In this document: positions 28,860 to 39,504 of the stretch, piece after piece
Position numbering within the stretch: position 1 is the stretch's first letter
How the letters are laid out: the number at the start of each line of letters is the position of its first letter
Assembly (NCBI GenBank): GCA_946902875.1
Contig: OX336340.1
Span: 1,285,501 to 1,349,500, forward strand
DNA length: 64,000 nucleotides
DNA from: Nematopogon swammerdamellus
Lineage: Eukaryota > Arthropoda > Insecta > Lepidoptera > Adelidae
Reading direction: 5' to 3'
The notes under the pieces: model-generated
Database searches by the model: none
What the model saw: the letters and a program-made list of their open reading frames with translations, nothing else
What the model was told of the DNA's origin: nothing
Translations under genes and position numbers: made by a program

Positions 28860-29487
28860 AAATTGTAAATCTATTCTGAACATTACAATCAACTTGCTGC
28901 TATCTCTCGGACCTATACTAGAGATACCTACTTCGAATAAGCTTCACTTTTCTTAAACATTTCTAAATTCGTTCAGATAATTCACATGAAATAATTTACG
29001 TGCCGTCATTACGTGCAGGCAAATACAAAAGCATTGGGTGTCAAATTCAAACCACACGCTTACACCAACTAATAGTAACGTTTCCACTAGTATTACATGG
29101 CGGCTTTTCAGATAATTTGCCGTGTTATGATATGAAAAAACCCTGCGGTGTAATAGCAAATCAACTAATTTTCTTAGTTTCAAATGTAATTACCGGAGCG
29201 TGTTGATTCCAAGCTCGGCACGCTCCTGATGCAAACATTGTGCAAACGCGAATGCGTATTCTATGTAGGTATCCATAAAGAATTGTAATGATATGTGATG
29301 ATGCGGCGTATAGAAAATTGTAACTGCAAATTTTGTGATTGTACACTCGTAGTTATTTTAAACACTGTTGGCCGTTTTCACCACAACCGATTATTCTGTG
29401 GTAGTAGTCCTGTCAAATGTATGAGAAATGCCTCTATAACCGACGAATAAATCACAGTTGAATTTTAATTAACCGGAGATTATTTTT
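28860..29487. other. No recognised feature
   Basis: Short open frames exist on both strands but none has a recognisable domain, and no repeats were noted. Confidence 0.3.
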
Positions 29488-29862
29488 ATGGAAACAGACA
29501 CGGTTGGCTACATCACCTACTACATCTGTAATGTCAGTCCATAACACCTTGGTGAACTAGGTGCGATGTCAGTGCTTTCCTTCGGTCGTGCCGGGTACAC
29601 TGAACTGGATAGAAAACACGAACTATTTACATAGCCGTTTCAACCGACCGTTCATTTAGTCCGGTAGTACCAACGCGAGCGGGTTAAACCCTATCGCCTA
29701 GTAAGGTAAGAAGGGAAGGGACCTACAGTTTTACGTGAAATCCGAACCACGGTCAGTCTCCAATGGTGGAGCGGTCACCCATCCAAGTACTGACCGTGCC
29801 CCGGTGTGCTTAGGATCACGACCAACAGGTGACCAACCGCACCACTTAGCTACGGAGGCTTA
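29488..29862 (-). mobile_element. SINE-A, full length
   Basis: Minus-strand head CCTCCGTAGCTAAGTGGTGC, then TCGTGATCCTAAGCACACCG and GGTCAGTACTTGGATGGGTG ACCGC. This is the best 5S-like segment in the window; compare the 5S internal promoter with its TACTTGGATGGGTGACC. Body and tail core follow, ending near 29488. Confidence 0.85.
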
Positions 29863-30375
29863 TTAGAAGAGAGGAGACGTTGAAAACGGAAGCAAACTAA
29901 ATCCATAACCAACTTAAAAGAAAACATCTGAAGCATGGTCAGCCAATCACGTTGCGTCACCACCACCACCGCACACCGGCGCACTGCTACACATGGTGCA
30001 GTGTTAGAAAAGCACGAGAATAATTTCTGAGTATTGTATTATTGTGTTGACATCGTTCTAAAAGGCTCGTAAGATGGCCGCGACGTGCGCGCACGCGCAG
30101 TTTTTTACCTTCCCGTTTTTCACTGATTTAATACTGATGTTTTAAATATATTATTATGCTTTCTTTAACGGATTAATGTTAATATTATCTTCATTATTTC
30201 TTTCTTTCTTTCTTTACGTCCGCGACGGAAAAATGGCCTGTAGAGATTGCAAAAAATAGTCTAGAAAAAAGTCGTTTTTGTTACGTTTGTATTTCCGAAA
30301 ATAATTCTTGAGTGGTTATAAAAAAAACTAAACATCCTAAAAAAATTTAAACACCGTAACATTGCTTAAAAAAGA
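29863..30375. other. No gene; (TTTC)n near 30197
   Basis: A short TTTCTTTCTTTCTTT run near 30197-30215. No coding or repeat assignment for the rest. Confidence 0.3.
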
Positions 30376-30379
30376 AAAA

Positions 30380-30462
30380 AAAACAAAAACAAAATTTGAG
30401 GGATTCGAACCCATGGTAAAAAAGTACAAATCCTACACTCTTACCACTGAGCCACGAAATCA
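30380..30462 (-). mobile_element. tRNA-like SINE head or tRNA pseudogene
   Basis: Minus strand: CGTGGCTCAGTGGTAAGAGTG (A box, D-arm-like) and CATGGGTTCGAATCCCTCA (B box, T-arm) about 45 nt apart, followed by A/T-rich sequence. The acceptor stem does not pair, so it is not called as a functional tRNA. Confidence 0.5.
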
Positions 30463-30464
30463 CA

Positions 30465-31190
30465 TAAACGACCAATCAAATATCGGATTCCCTTGGTTCG
30501 CTTTCAGCTTGGGCCGATTGTGCCTCTGTATCGCTTGTTACGCGCTCTCGCTTGCACACACAGGCTCAGATGGAACGTGACATTTTTTCGTGCGTGCAGC
30601 CGGTGTTCATCAATTTATAAGACGTGACGTTATCACGCCAAAAAATACCTAAGCGCACCAGCAACAAAACTGTCTTGCTAATCTGTACGTACAGTTACAC
30701 GACTACACTCTCAAATATCTCCACTTGTGCATACACCTATACCTACACAGATGTGACGAGTACACGATACAGAGTTAAATCACACGCACATCGCGTGGTT
30801 AGATCGTGCTCAATTTGGAATGGAGCCACGGCTTGCAGCTTCGAAAATTACCTGCGTTCTCCTTCATGAAGGTGTAATTTTCCGGTTAGTCGCGGCGCCA
30901 CGAGGGGGCGCAGTGTTGACATTATGGAAATGCGGTGAGCCTCTTGCGTTGATGCCTGAGCCGGCGACGAGGCGAAGGATATAAGGGGGGCAAAGGGGGC
31001 AAATATTGGAATATTTTGAGGTCGGAAAATTATGGAAGCGAGGGCGCGTAATGATGGTTTTACATTATCATAGCGGGTATTGGATGTTCGAATATGTTTT
31101 GTTAAAAAATTGCCTATTTGTTAGTTAGAATTCGGGAAGAATTTTATAAAGGTTGACTGGAAGAAATCACTGTTATTTATTTATTTATTG
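30465..31190. other. No recognised gene
   Basis: Contains a GC-richer stretch (30880-31010, with GGCGCCACGAGGGGGCGC and AAGGGGGGCAAAGGGGGC). No supported exon. Confidence 0.3.
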
Positions 31191-31194
31191 ATTT

Positions 31195-31372
31195 CAGCCA
31201 ACTCAGCCGTATTAAAAATTCGGCCAAGGGCGAGTTTTACTCACGCACGGAGGGTTCCGCAGATCCGTTATACCTGTCAAGAAACTATATTCGTCTATCT
31301 TTTGTCTGTCTGCATGCAAACTACCTGTAGTGCCATCTATTATTTAATAGCGCACATATTTTTTGTTTAACG
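31195..31372 (-). mobile_element. GTCY-type element, partial
   Basis: The plus strand reads CGGCCAAGGGCGAGTTTTAC, TCACGCACGGAGGGTTCCG, GTCTATCTTTTGTCTGTCTG, GTGCCATCTATTATTTAATAG, the complement of the 3' part also seen at 63500-63600. Confidence 0.6.
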
Positions 31373-31690
31373 CGATTCCACCGTCTCCTTTCCACCTCTG
31401 TGCAACGTGCACTGGGCAGCGATTTCATCCCTATACGCTGGACTTACCGCGAATGCGTACCAATCGCTTCTGCAGATCCTTTCTTCACAGAACCGGTAAA
31501 TTCTGGAACGCTCTCCCTGCCCACATATTTCCCCCAAGTATAGTCTCGGGTCCTTCAAGAGAGGCATGAATGGGCACCTCTCAGGCTGGCATGGCATTTG
31601 TAACCCCCGCATGCGATCGAATGTCCATGGGCGTCGCTAGACACCTTATGGGTGGCTCGGCGCCACATGTTGCGCTTACTATAAAAAAAG
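31370..31690 (+). pseudogene. LINE ORF2 C-terminal fragment
   Basis: FNAIPPSPFHLCATCTGQRF, DLPRMRTNRFCRSFLHRTG, KFWNALPAHIFPPSIVSGPS, then after a frame change a hydrophilic C-terminus (NGHLSGWHGICNP) and a short 3' UTR ending ATAAAAAAAG. Same family as 19725 and 34735, extreme C-terminus only. Confidence 0.75.
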
Positions 31691-31711
31691 TATACTATTG
31701 CACACTCAGTG

Positions 31712-31800
31712 AGGTGGTAATAACCCGGGCGGGATAAACCCTACCACCTAGTTAGGTAAGAAGCGAAGGACCTACAGTTTTACGTAGAATGTGGATATAT
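31712..31800 (-). mobile_element. SINE-A fragment
   Basis: AACCCGGGCGGGATAAACCC, TACCACCTAGTTAGGTAAGA and CCTACAGTTTTACGTAGAA, complement of the SINE-A body. The segment AGAAGGGAAGGAACC is partly repeated just downstream at 31801-31835. Confidence 0.65.
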
Positions 31801-31839
31801 AAGAAGGGAAGGAACCTATATACAGTTTTACGTGGATAT

Positions 31840-32417
31840 TCGCCGATATAGTTAACTGTGTATCTATCTACACCCGCGTCTTCTGCGAATGTTTTTTTTT
31901 CGAAACATTACACGGAAATATCGAAACATTGGGGCGTTGGCCATACACATTTGTATGAAAACAAATGTTTTTGTTTAATGTTTCTTGTGTAATTTTTCAA
32001 AAAAACATGCGCAGGAGACGCGGCTTAAGAATGCACAGGTAGCGAGCGTACCTCATAACGAAGTGCGGGTACATCCTCCGATACTCCCGCGAAGTGGAGT
32101 TATGATGAGTTCCGGAGTGGAGAACTTCCCGCCGAACCGCTTTCTCACCTCGCACGAAGATTCCCGCGAAACAATTTTCTTGAAGGAAACTTTTGCAATT
32201 TTCACCACACGTGATGCGTGGCGCTGTGTGATTTTTTCTTCTTCCGCTTATTATAACCGTAGGTACTTGGGATTATAAGCGAACAAAGATTTTCTTGAAC
32301 ATAATTTTTGCAGGTTTTTGAAATTTCTAATAATTTTTCATAGAACTGGTAGATATTATGTCATAATTGTGAATAGTGAATAACAACTATACATACTCAC
32401 GGTTCTTAACTAACGAG
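31840..32417. other. No recognised feature
   Basis: Mixed composition with short ORFs. ACGAAATTACACGG-type duplicated text near 31890-31930 (CGAAACATT twice). Nothing assigned. Confidence 0.3.
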
Positions 32418-32776
32418 CTATGTGTCTCGAAGTTTCGGGCTAAGCGTATGGCCCATCCTCATGAGCACTCTGCCTAGTGCGACGGTTGACAGAGAACTGT
32501 CAGATCTCCGTCCGTTTCCGTTGTCCGTCTAGTTTCCGTAGACGAGGGTTCAGGTGCGTTCCGGATCTCGGCGGAAAGACAGAAGGCGCTGACGGTGTCA
32601 ACTTCCGGCTGGTCGTGTCCGTCGTGTCTTCTTCTCTTGAGCGGCGCTATAACTGGGTTCCACATCGACAATTTGAAGGCGTCCTCCCGGTTGAAGTTGT
32701 CGTGCTTCTTGATTTCGATGGACTCTCGGACGAGACGTGGGACTTGTCGTGTTTCAGTCCAGTACCACATCCCATG
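32418..32776 (-). pseudogene. Penelope-like element ORF, C-terminal end
   Basis: On the minus strand: VPRLVRESIEIKKHDNFNRE, DAFKLSMWNPVIAPLKRRR, a Ser/Thr-rich linker, then after a frameshift LGRVLMRMGHTLSPKLRDT and a stop at 32418. The VREAIEI+KH…NFNRED…LS…W pattern is the region after the GIY-YIG endonuclease core in Penelope-like retroelements. No reverse transcriptase part remains. The piece before it in the protein is found in opposite orientation at 32813-32906. Confidence 0.7.
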
Positions 32777-32812
32777 TAGCTGTAAAGAGGAGCCTATGCT
32801 CGGGTCTATGCT

Positions 32813-32906
32813 ATGACGCGGGTCTCGGAGCACATACGAGCGGCGAGACAACTGGACTCCAACAAATCGGCAGTGTGCGATCACATGGACTCCGGAACGA
32901 ACCACT
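32813..32906 (+). pseudogene. Penelope-like endonuclease piece, inverted
   Basis: TRVSEHIRAARQLDSNKSAV, CDHMDSGTNH read on the plus strand. This is the HIRA…+SAVADH……H block of a Penelope GIY-YIG endonuclease. It belongs directly upstream of the 32418-32776 piece in the normal protein but faces the other way, so the copy is internally inverted. A reverse SINE-A begins at its right edge. Confidence 0.65.
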
Positions 32907-33165
32907 TTTTTTTATTTATTTTTTATGGAAACTCACACGGTTGGCTACATCACCTACAACGTCCGTGATGTCAGCCCATAACACCGGGTGAACTAGGTGC
33001 CATGTCAGTGCTTCCCCCTTTGATCGTGCCGGCTACACTGAACTGGTCGAAAAACACAAACTATTTACATAGCCGTTTGGACCGACGACGTTTCATTCAG
33101 TGCGGTGGTACCAACCCGGGCGGGTTAAACCCTACCACCAAGTAAGATTAGGAGGGAAGGACTGG
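32907..33165 (-). mobile_element. SINE-A, 5'-truncated
   Basis: T-rich start, CACGGTTGGCTACATCACC, GTCAGCCCATAACACCGGG, CTATTTACATAGCCGTTTGG, CAACCCGGGCGGGTTAAACC. Head missing. Confidence 0.8.
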
Positions 33166-33348
33166 ATTAGGTTCGATCAGGTCAAAATTCTTGCGACTAG
33201 TAGGTAGTTAACTAAAGAATAATCAAATTAAGTACAAGAAAATTATCTTTTTCATACATTTGGGGGGTGAAATTTTGTTATTTTGAAAAATTAACATTTT
33301 TATATTTTAATTTATTAACTGCGATTTTGTCACGATTTCTTACTCGAT

Positions 33349-33546
33349 GTGGTGGTACCACACAGGCTGTTACATTTGGCATGCTACAGTTTTCGAGATG
33401 CAAGATTAATGTTAGCCGTCATTAAAATGTATTATTCAGAGGAATGGATTGTTTTCATCTTAAGAGAGGATCTCCGACGCGGCTCCTTCGATAAAAAAGA
33501 AATAAAAAGAGCGCTTCATTTTGTTAACAAATTAATTAATGAATAA
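33349..33546 (+). other. Unrecognised ORF
   Basis: Sixty-five codons, with the second half reading YYSEEWIVFILREDLRRGSF, then DKKEIKRALHFVNKLINE and a stop. The composition is protein-like, but no motif, splice context or homologous copy in the window supports it. Alternatives: a transposon ORF fragment or chance. Confidence 0.2.
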
Positions 33547-33549
33547 AGA

Positions 33550-34640
33550 TTTAAATGCAAATGCTCTCGGGCGCTTCGCGACTCGCTATAAATTATTTTA
33601 CATAAATATGTTTTGTTGCGGCGATGGGAATAATTACGAAGTTGATTGCGTACAACGAGCGCTCTATAATATTATAATTTCAGAATCTGACGATGTTTTC
33701 TTTTAAGGAGAAGTTTTGGGGATATTGTTTTTAACTTTTAACGGTTTCCTGTATTTATTTTTCTTTATTTCTCTCAAATTCATCGGTAACACCATTTATT
33801 ACACAGGCATAACGATCTTATTACTATTGATTGATTCGCATATGACACATACATAATACAATGATTTCCCGTTTTACCCTAGACATTATCTATCATTACA
33901 CTTCCTGAAGCTTACAATGATGAAAATTACATTATATTAATTTCAAATATACTTATTTTTAATAATGGTATTTAGTAGGTATTAATTTAGTTTATTTAAA
34001 ATTTCATAATTTTTAATAAAATAATGAAATGAATCGATCTAAGCAAACATAACATTTAAAATGTTAGATTATAAATAAAATATTCTGTCTTAAAAAAAAA
34101 AAACAATACAAATATTATTATTTTATCTATCTACTTATTTATAAGCTTCTTCAACATAAGTGAAATAGTTGTCCTTTTGTTGGTTGTGACCGTAATACTA
34201 GTAAAAATCCATTTTTTTTTTTACATTTTAACATTAAATCGTGTAATTAATAATAATCATTTCAGAACAAGATGTTTCTGAATGTTACTAGCAATAAATT
34301 ACTTTAATTCCGTTAACAGTATTTAAAATTAATAAGAAAATATTGCATAATATTTTCTATTCGTTTCAAAAAATACCATTACCCTCGTGTATAGAAATCT
34401 CTCCTAAAATATTAAACTTACCAAAAATTTCATCATAAAAATCCACTCTGCTTCAATCTCAGACATAAAAGAAAAATGCACGTCGGATATCCTGGCCCCC
34501 TTATCTACCTGCTCGGATCTCGTCGTCATCCTTCCATCACGATAGTGGAGTAAGTAATTACTTCTCTTTAACCATCGTAATAACATTTGCACCTACAATA
34601 CTGGAGGCAGACCGCGGACAGGGCGGCGAGGAGAAGCGGG
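33550..34640. other. AT-rich, no recognised gene
   Basis: Long AT-rich stretch with A and T runs (for example 34091, 34210). No repeat of the families above. Confidence 0.3.
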
Positions 34641-34649
34641 CAGCGAGGG

Positions 34650-34670
34650 GCGGAAGGGGGGGGGGGGCGG
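34650..34670 (+). repeat. Poly-G run
   Basis: GGAAGGGGGGGGGGGCGG, an isolated G-run beside a purine-rich stretch (34615-34670). Confidence 0.8.
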
Positions 34671-34734
34671 TATTCGATGCATTAAGGTAATGATGGACTT
34701 TGAGGGTAGCCTGCTGAGGTAGGTGTTGCATACA

Positions 34735-35135
34735 TAGTAGTAGGGCCGTCGGCTCCCTAAGTGAGTTCTATCGTCTATTTCACGGGGAGTATTCGGAGGA
34801 GCTGTTTAACGCGATTCCGTCGTCCCCATTCCACCTCCGCACTACGCGTACTGGGCAGGGGATGCACCCCTATACAATCGACCTACCGAGGATGCGCACC
34901 AACCGGTGCTGTAGGTCTTTTATTCACAGAACCGGAAAAATGTGGAACGCAGTCCCTGCTAATCTATTTCCTCCCAAGTACAGCCTGGGGTTTTTCAAAA
35001 GGGGCGTGAAAAGGCTCCTGTCAGGCCGGCATGGCATTCGCAATCCCCGTGCATCACAGAGTGTCCATGGGCATCGTAAGTCACCTACTCGTAAGTGAAA
35101 CGATGCCTCATGTCGCGCTATCTATAAAAAAAAAA
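34735..35135 (+). pseudogene. LINE ORF2 C-terminal fragment, best copy
   Basis: Reads FYRLFHGEYSEELFN, AIPSSPFHLRTTRTGQG, MHPYTIDLPRMRTNRCCRSF, HRTGKMWNAVPANLFPPKYS, LGFFKRGVKRLLSGRHGIRN and RKSPTRK before a stop near 35096, then about 30 bp of 3' UTR with a poly-A. This is the conserved end of a jockey/CR1-type LINE ORF2, with two frames needed because of an indel near 34860. 5'-truncated, as expected for LINEs. Confidence 0.8.
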
Positions 35136-35139
35136 CACC

Positions 35140-35834
35140 TACATACCCTTTCTCATACATCATTCACTCCCGAAAAAACATCTCAATAACCAAATAAGCT
35201 TATAAGCAGAGTTCACAGTGCCTGATGGTTGCGGTGAATGGCTTCACTTATCTATCATCTAGTGCCCTCGAGTACGCGAGTCAGAAGCGTTAAGAGCGCG
35301 GTACTACAGCATCAAAATTCGCACTGATTTGGCGCATTTTGAATAGCGAAGCGTTCGCTTGTTTTATAGTATTTGTTCAAAGTTTGTTAAACCAATTTAC
35401 ATTACACGAATATCCAAATCTGTCAAAATAAGTAAAATTTTATCTTACATCATCTGCAATTAGTATAAACTCAAAATAATGTTTTAGAAAGCTGCAATTT
35501 CGAAACAAAGAGAGCATTTCGGAGTATTTTGGACCATTTAGTAGTACGTTTGTGATTTTTTTTCACATATTAATTGACATAAATAAAAATAAAAATCTGT
35601 CACCAACTTTTAAATATGGTCAACTTTTAGACAGAATTTTTTAATATATATATTTTTGAAATTCGTTGAACAAAAAACCGAAACGAAAATGTGTCAAATT
35701 TTCCAAATTGTGCCTCACGCTGTACTACCGCAGTCTTAACACGTTCACAGGTGAGTTATTTGTGTCCTCTATTCTACTTGTTGTTAACGTTAATTCCTAT
35801 CACAAATTAAAGTCATTTATTATTTATTATCATT
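35140..35834. other. No recognised feature
   Basis: AT-rich sequence. Nothing supported. Confidence 0.3.
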
Positions 35835-35930
35835 TTGGTGTGTCTGTCTATGGCATCGTAGCTCCCAAAAGGATGAACCGATTTGGATGCGGTTTTTTTA
35901 TTAAAAAGCTGGTTTAATCGGAATTTATAA
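35835..35930 (+). repeat. Family D repeat copy
   Basis: GGCATCGTAGCTCCCAAAAGG, GATGAACCGATTTGGATGCGG, TTAAAAAGCTGGTTTAATCGG. Two more copies lie at 40190 and 52330. Confidence 0.65.
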
Positions 35931-36412
35931 ACAATAAACAATATACGTCCAAGAAAAGGCACGTATTTGTCGAGGCCCGAGTAAAAATTATAGTATCAAA
36001 TTATATGCTAATATAAAAAAAATATTCACAATTTTCATTCAATAAATATTTTTTCTCGCTATACATAGTCAAATCAGGTAGATAATTATTTATTATTCGC
36101 TTCTATTTACGGTAATATTACCTATAATTAAAGCAGCCTCAGGCTTTCAACACCTTAGCCCTTTTAACTCGGCTTCAGTGCGCGTAAGCTCATAAGAAAA
36201 CTTCCAGTAAGTAATCGCTAATAAATTTCCCCCTTATGGAAGTCGCACGCCGCGGTGACGCTAAGTACCTACTCGCAATACGCGCTTATATACAGGTGGT
36301 GCCGTGTCCAGGAACGTACATTATAAAATATTATTAATTAATATTGGTACGACTCGGTACAAGCTATGGTATCATCAATATTAATAACACTCCAGCTCAA
36401 TACATTATCCTT

Positions 36413-36640
36413 CCTTACCTTTAATAAAATCCAACGTCTGCTTTCTGTATGTCTGAGTGTCTGTCTGTCCGCTTATAACTCGAGAACCACTGAATCGATT
36501 TTAATAATCCTTATCCTTACCTTTAATAAAATCCAACGTCTGCTTTCTGTATGTCTGAGTGTCTGTCTGTCCGCTTATAACTCGAGAACCACTGAATCGA
36601 TTTTAATAAAACAAAATTCTACGGATAGCTTGATTCTTCC
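36413..36640 (+). repeat. 102-bp tandem duplication
   Basis: CCTTACCTTTAATAAAATCC through AACTCGAGAACCACTGAATC and CGATTTTAATAA occurs at 36413 and 36515. A third, diverged start lies at 36905. The segment after it (CATCAACTATAGGCTACTTA) resembles the Helitron-like region at 8050. Confidence 0.85.
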
Positions 36641-36784
36641 CATCAACTATAGGCTACTTACTATCACGCTAAATGGCTTATGAGGGTAGCAGTGAAGTGA
36701 AATATGAGAGCACTTGGCAATATTTGTATGTAACGGACACGGAATCATTCACCCGAGTAAGAACCGATGACATTACAATATCCT

Positions 36785-36870
36785 GAAGGGGGAGGGGAGA
36801 GGGGGGGGGGTAAGTAGCGGCATATAGGGAGGGGGGTGAGGGAGGGGCCGGAGGGGAGGTGGAGGTAGAG
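36785..36870 (+). repeat. G-tract-rich segment
   Basis: Several runs of four or more G (GGGGGAGGGGAGAGGGGGGG, GGGAGGGGGGTGAGGGAGGG) at spacings compatible with G-quadruplex folding. Confidence 0.75.
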
Positions 36871-37021
36871 CGATGGAATCCCCCTTATCCTTATCCTTTC
36901 CTTTCTTCCTTACCTTTAATAAAATCCAACCTCTGCTTTCTGTCTGTCTGTATGTATGTCTGTCTGTTTACCATCTTTGGGGTTGCCATATTTACTCCAA
37001 GTGTCGATGATGGCCAGACTC

Positions 37022-37206
37022 AATGGAAGGGAGGGAGAGGCAGAGAGATGGAGGGAGAGGGAGGGGGAGAGGGAGAGGGAGGGGGAGAGGGAGAGGGAGA
37101 GGGAGAGGGAGAGGGAGAGGGAGATGGAGAGGGAGAGGGAGAGGGATAGGGAGAGGGAGAGGGAGAGGGAGAGGGAGAGGGAGAGGGAGAGGGAGAGGGA
37201 GAGGGA
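37022..37206 (+). repeat. (GGGAGA)n microsatellite
   Basis: About 30 units of GGGAGA with a few variants. Arg/Glu/Gly-rich ORFs across it in three frames are artefacts of the hexamer. Confidence 0.97.
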
Positions 37207-37293
37207 AAAACGGAAACGGAGTGTTAAAGATTGTATGGGAATATCGGTTTTTTTAAAGGAAAATCATAATTATAGCTACTAAAAACAAATAAA

Positions 37294-37326
37294 TGGGGGG
37301 GGGGGGGGGGGGGGGAGGGGGGATGG
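37294..37326 (+). repeat. Poly-G run
   Basis: An uninterrupted G-run of about 22-24 followed by AGGGGGGATGGG. Its exact length in assemblies is unreliable. Confidence 0.85.
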
Positions 37327-37334
37327 GTGCGACG

Positions 37335-38737
37335 GTGGCCTCGCCCTTAGTTACTTACTTTCTTCGTGGAGGTTTATTGTATTCCAGAGTGCAGCTTAGC
37401 CTGAAGCCTCGCCGTTAGTTACTTACTTTATTTAAGAAGTTTTATCGTCGTTTATCTAAACGCCATTACTTTCATCGAGAAATCGAGAAGGTTTATCGTC
37501 TTCCAGAATACAGCTAGGCCTTCGTCCTCGCCCACAGTTACTAACTTTCATAAAGAAGGTTAACGCAGCTCGGCCTTCGGCCTGACCCATGGTTTATCCT
37601 CTTCCTAAACGGAGCTCGGCCTTCGGCATCGCCCTCAGTTACTTACTTTCTTCGAGAAGGTTTATAGTCTTCCTAAACGCAGCGCGGCCTTCAGCCTCGC
37701 TCTTTGTTACTTACTTTCATCGAAAAAGTTTATCCTCTTCCTGAACGCAGCTCGGCTTTCGGCCTCGCCCTTAATTACTTTCTTTCTTAGAGATGGTTTA
37801 TCGTCTTCCTGAACACAGCTCGGCCTTCGGCCTCGCCCTCAGTTACTTACTTTCTTCGAGAAGGTTTATGGTCTTCCTGAACGCAGCTCGGCCTTGGGCC
37901 CCGCCCTCATTTACTTACTTTCTTCGAGAAGGTTTATCCTCTTCCTGAACGCAGCTCGGCCTTCGGCTTCGCCCATAGTTACTTACTGTCTTCGAGAATG
38001 TTTATCGTCTTCCTGAACGCAGCTCGGCCTTCGGCTTCGCCGTTTGTTACTTGCTTTCTTCGAGAAGGTTTATAGTCTTCCTGAACGCAGCTCGGCCTTC
38101 GGCCTCGCCCTTAGTTACTTACTTTCTTCGAGAAGGTTTATAGTCTTCCTGAACGCAGCTCGGCCTTCGGCCTCGCCCTTAGTTACTTACTTTCTTCGAG
38201 AAGGTTTATAGTCTTCCTGAACGCAGCTCGGCCTTCGGCCTCGCCCTTAGTTACTTACTTTCTTCTAGAAGGTTTATCCTGTTCCTGAACGCAGCTCGGC
38301 CTTCGGCTTCGCCCATAGTTACTTACTGTCTTCGAGAATGTTTATCGTCTTCCTGAACGCAGCTCGGCCTTCGGTCTCGCCCTCAGTTGCGTAATTTCTT
38401 CGAGAATATTTATGGTCTTCCTGAATGTAGCTCGGCCTTCGGCCTCGCCCTTAATTACTTACTTTCTTAGATAAGGTTTATCGTCTTCCTGAACGCAGCT
38501 CGGCCTTCGGCCTCGCCCTTAGTTACTTACTTTCTTCGAGAAGGTTTATAGTCTTCCTGAACGCAGCTCGGCCTTCGGCCTCGCCCTTAGTTACTTACTT
38601 TCTTCGAGAAGGTTTATAGTCTTCCTGAACGCAGCTCGGCCTTCGGCCTCGCCCTTAGTTACTTACTTTCTTCGAGAAGGTTTATAGTCTTCCTGAACGC
38701 AGCTCGGCCTTCGGCCTCGCCCTCAGTTACTTACTGT
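37335..38737. repeat. 68-bp minisatellite array, about 20 copies
   Basis: Consensus: CTCGCCCTTAGTTACTTACT, TTCTTCGAGAAGGTTTATAG, TCTTCCTGAACGCAGCTCGG, CCTTCGGC (68 bp). The 5' copies are more diverged than the 3' ones. A variant pair (…GCCCATAGTTACTTACTGTC… and the next unit) recurs exactly 340 bp apart at 37971 and 38311, a five-unit higher-order step. Each unit has the small inverted repeat GGCC-TTC-GGCC. The array runs directly into a Helitron 3' end. Confidence 0.95.
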
Positions 38738-38786
38738 CTTCTTTGAAATACGAATTTCACGCGAGCGGAGCCGCGGGCTCAGCTAG
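38738..38786 (+). mobile_element. Helitron 3' terminus at array edge
   Basis: TTTGAAATACGAATTTCACGC, GAGCGGAGCCGCGGGCTCAG, CTAG followed by T. The preceding CTTACTTTCTTC motif of other family ends is the same text that occurs inside each 68-bp unit, so the array seems built from Helitron terminal sequence. Confidence 0.75.
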
Positions 38787-39000
38787 TCTAACTATAAATT
38801 TAAAAAAAATCGTCCATTGTGACCATTAGCATGACCCCTATGACTGAAGCGGCGTTCCCCCTCTGGACTAATAATAAATCTGTAAGGGATGGTCATGGAG
38901 TAAGTTCCTTTGTTTTATGAGATATTGCGTTTGTAGACTCTATGTATGATACTAAAACTAAATTTGACGATTTTTAGAAATCTTTTCTGTATCTCTTAGC

Positions 39001-39062
39001 AATCTTACTTTCTTCTTTTTAAATACGAATTTAACACTAGCGAAGCTGCGGGCAAAAGCTAG
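39001..39062 (+). mobile_element. Helitron 3' terminus
   Basis: CTTACTTTCTTCTTTTTAAA, TACGAATTTAACACTAGCG, AAGCTGCGGGCAAAAGCTAG then T. The 5' boundary was not found; it may reach back to the 38.8-kb unit. Confidence 0.7.
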
Positions 39063-39500
39063 TAAATCCTTACGTTTATAACATCTTTGAAAATATTGGT
39101 CACAAAATATTAATGAGAAGTAAGTAAGCATCTATTAGTTGTTTTGTTTAGAACCTCGGCAAGTTTAAGTTCGCAAAAGATATACCAAGAAAATAAAATT
39201 ATCACCGCAGAAAATAATCAGATGTAAAAGAAAGAAAGAACCTGTGAGTTCAGTCGCAGTAAATTTTAAATTAACAATAATTTTATCAAACATATTCACA
39301 GCACACTAAGCAACAGCAATATCAAATAAGGTACAATTGAAACAAGACTCCCAATGAGAAAGGAAGCTCGATCACCTTGTATAGTTGAACGTATCGCGTA
39401 TAATAGCAGTAGGGTTACCAGCTCCCATTTTATATTTTAAGGGACTTGATGAAGTAAAATGTAAATCACACACAGCTGGTTTCCTTAGATTGCATTTTTT
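39063..39500. other. No recognised feature
   Basis: AT-rich, nothing supported. Confidence 0.3.
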
Positions 39501-39504
39501 TTTT

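Noticed and set aside
29770..29812. 5S rRNA gene
   Set aside because: Only the internal-promoter part resembles 5S and it lies within a SINE; the flanking 5S stems are absent.
32477..32816. Plus-strand ORFs of 73-100 codons
   Set aside because: They are antisense shadows of the minus-strand Penelope-like fragment.
36859..37282. Three overlapping ORFs rich in Gly, Arg and Glu
   Set aside because: All are translations of the (GGGAGA)n microsatellite; no independent coding signal.
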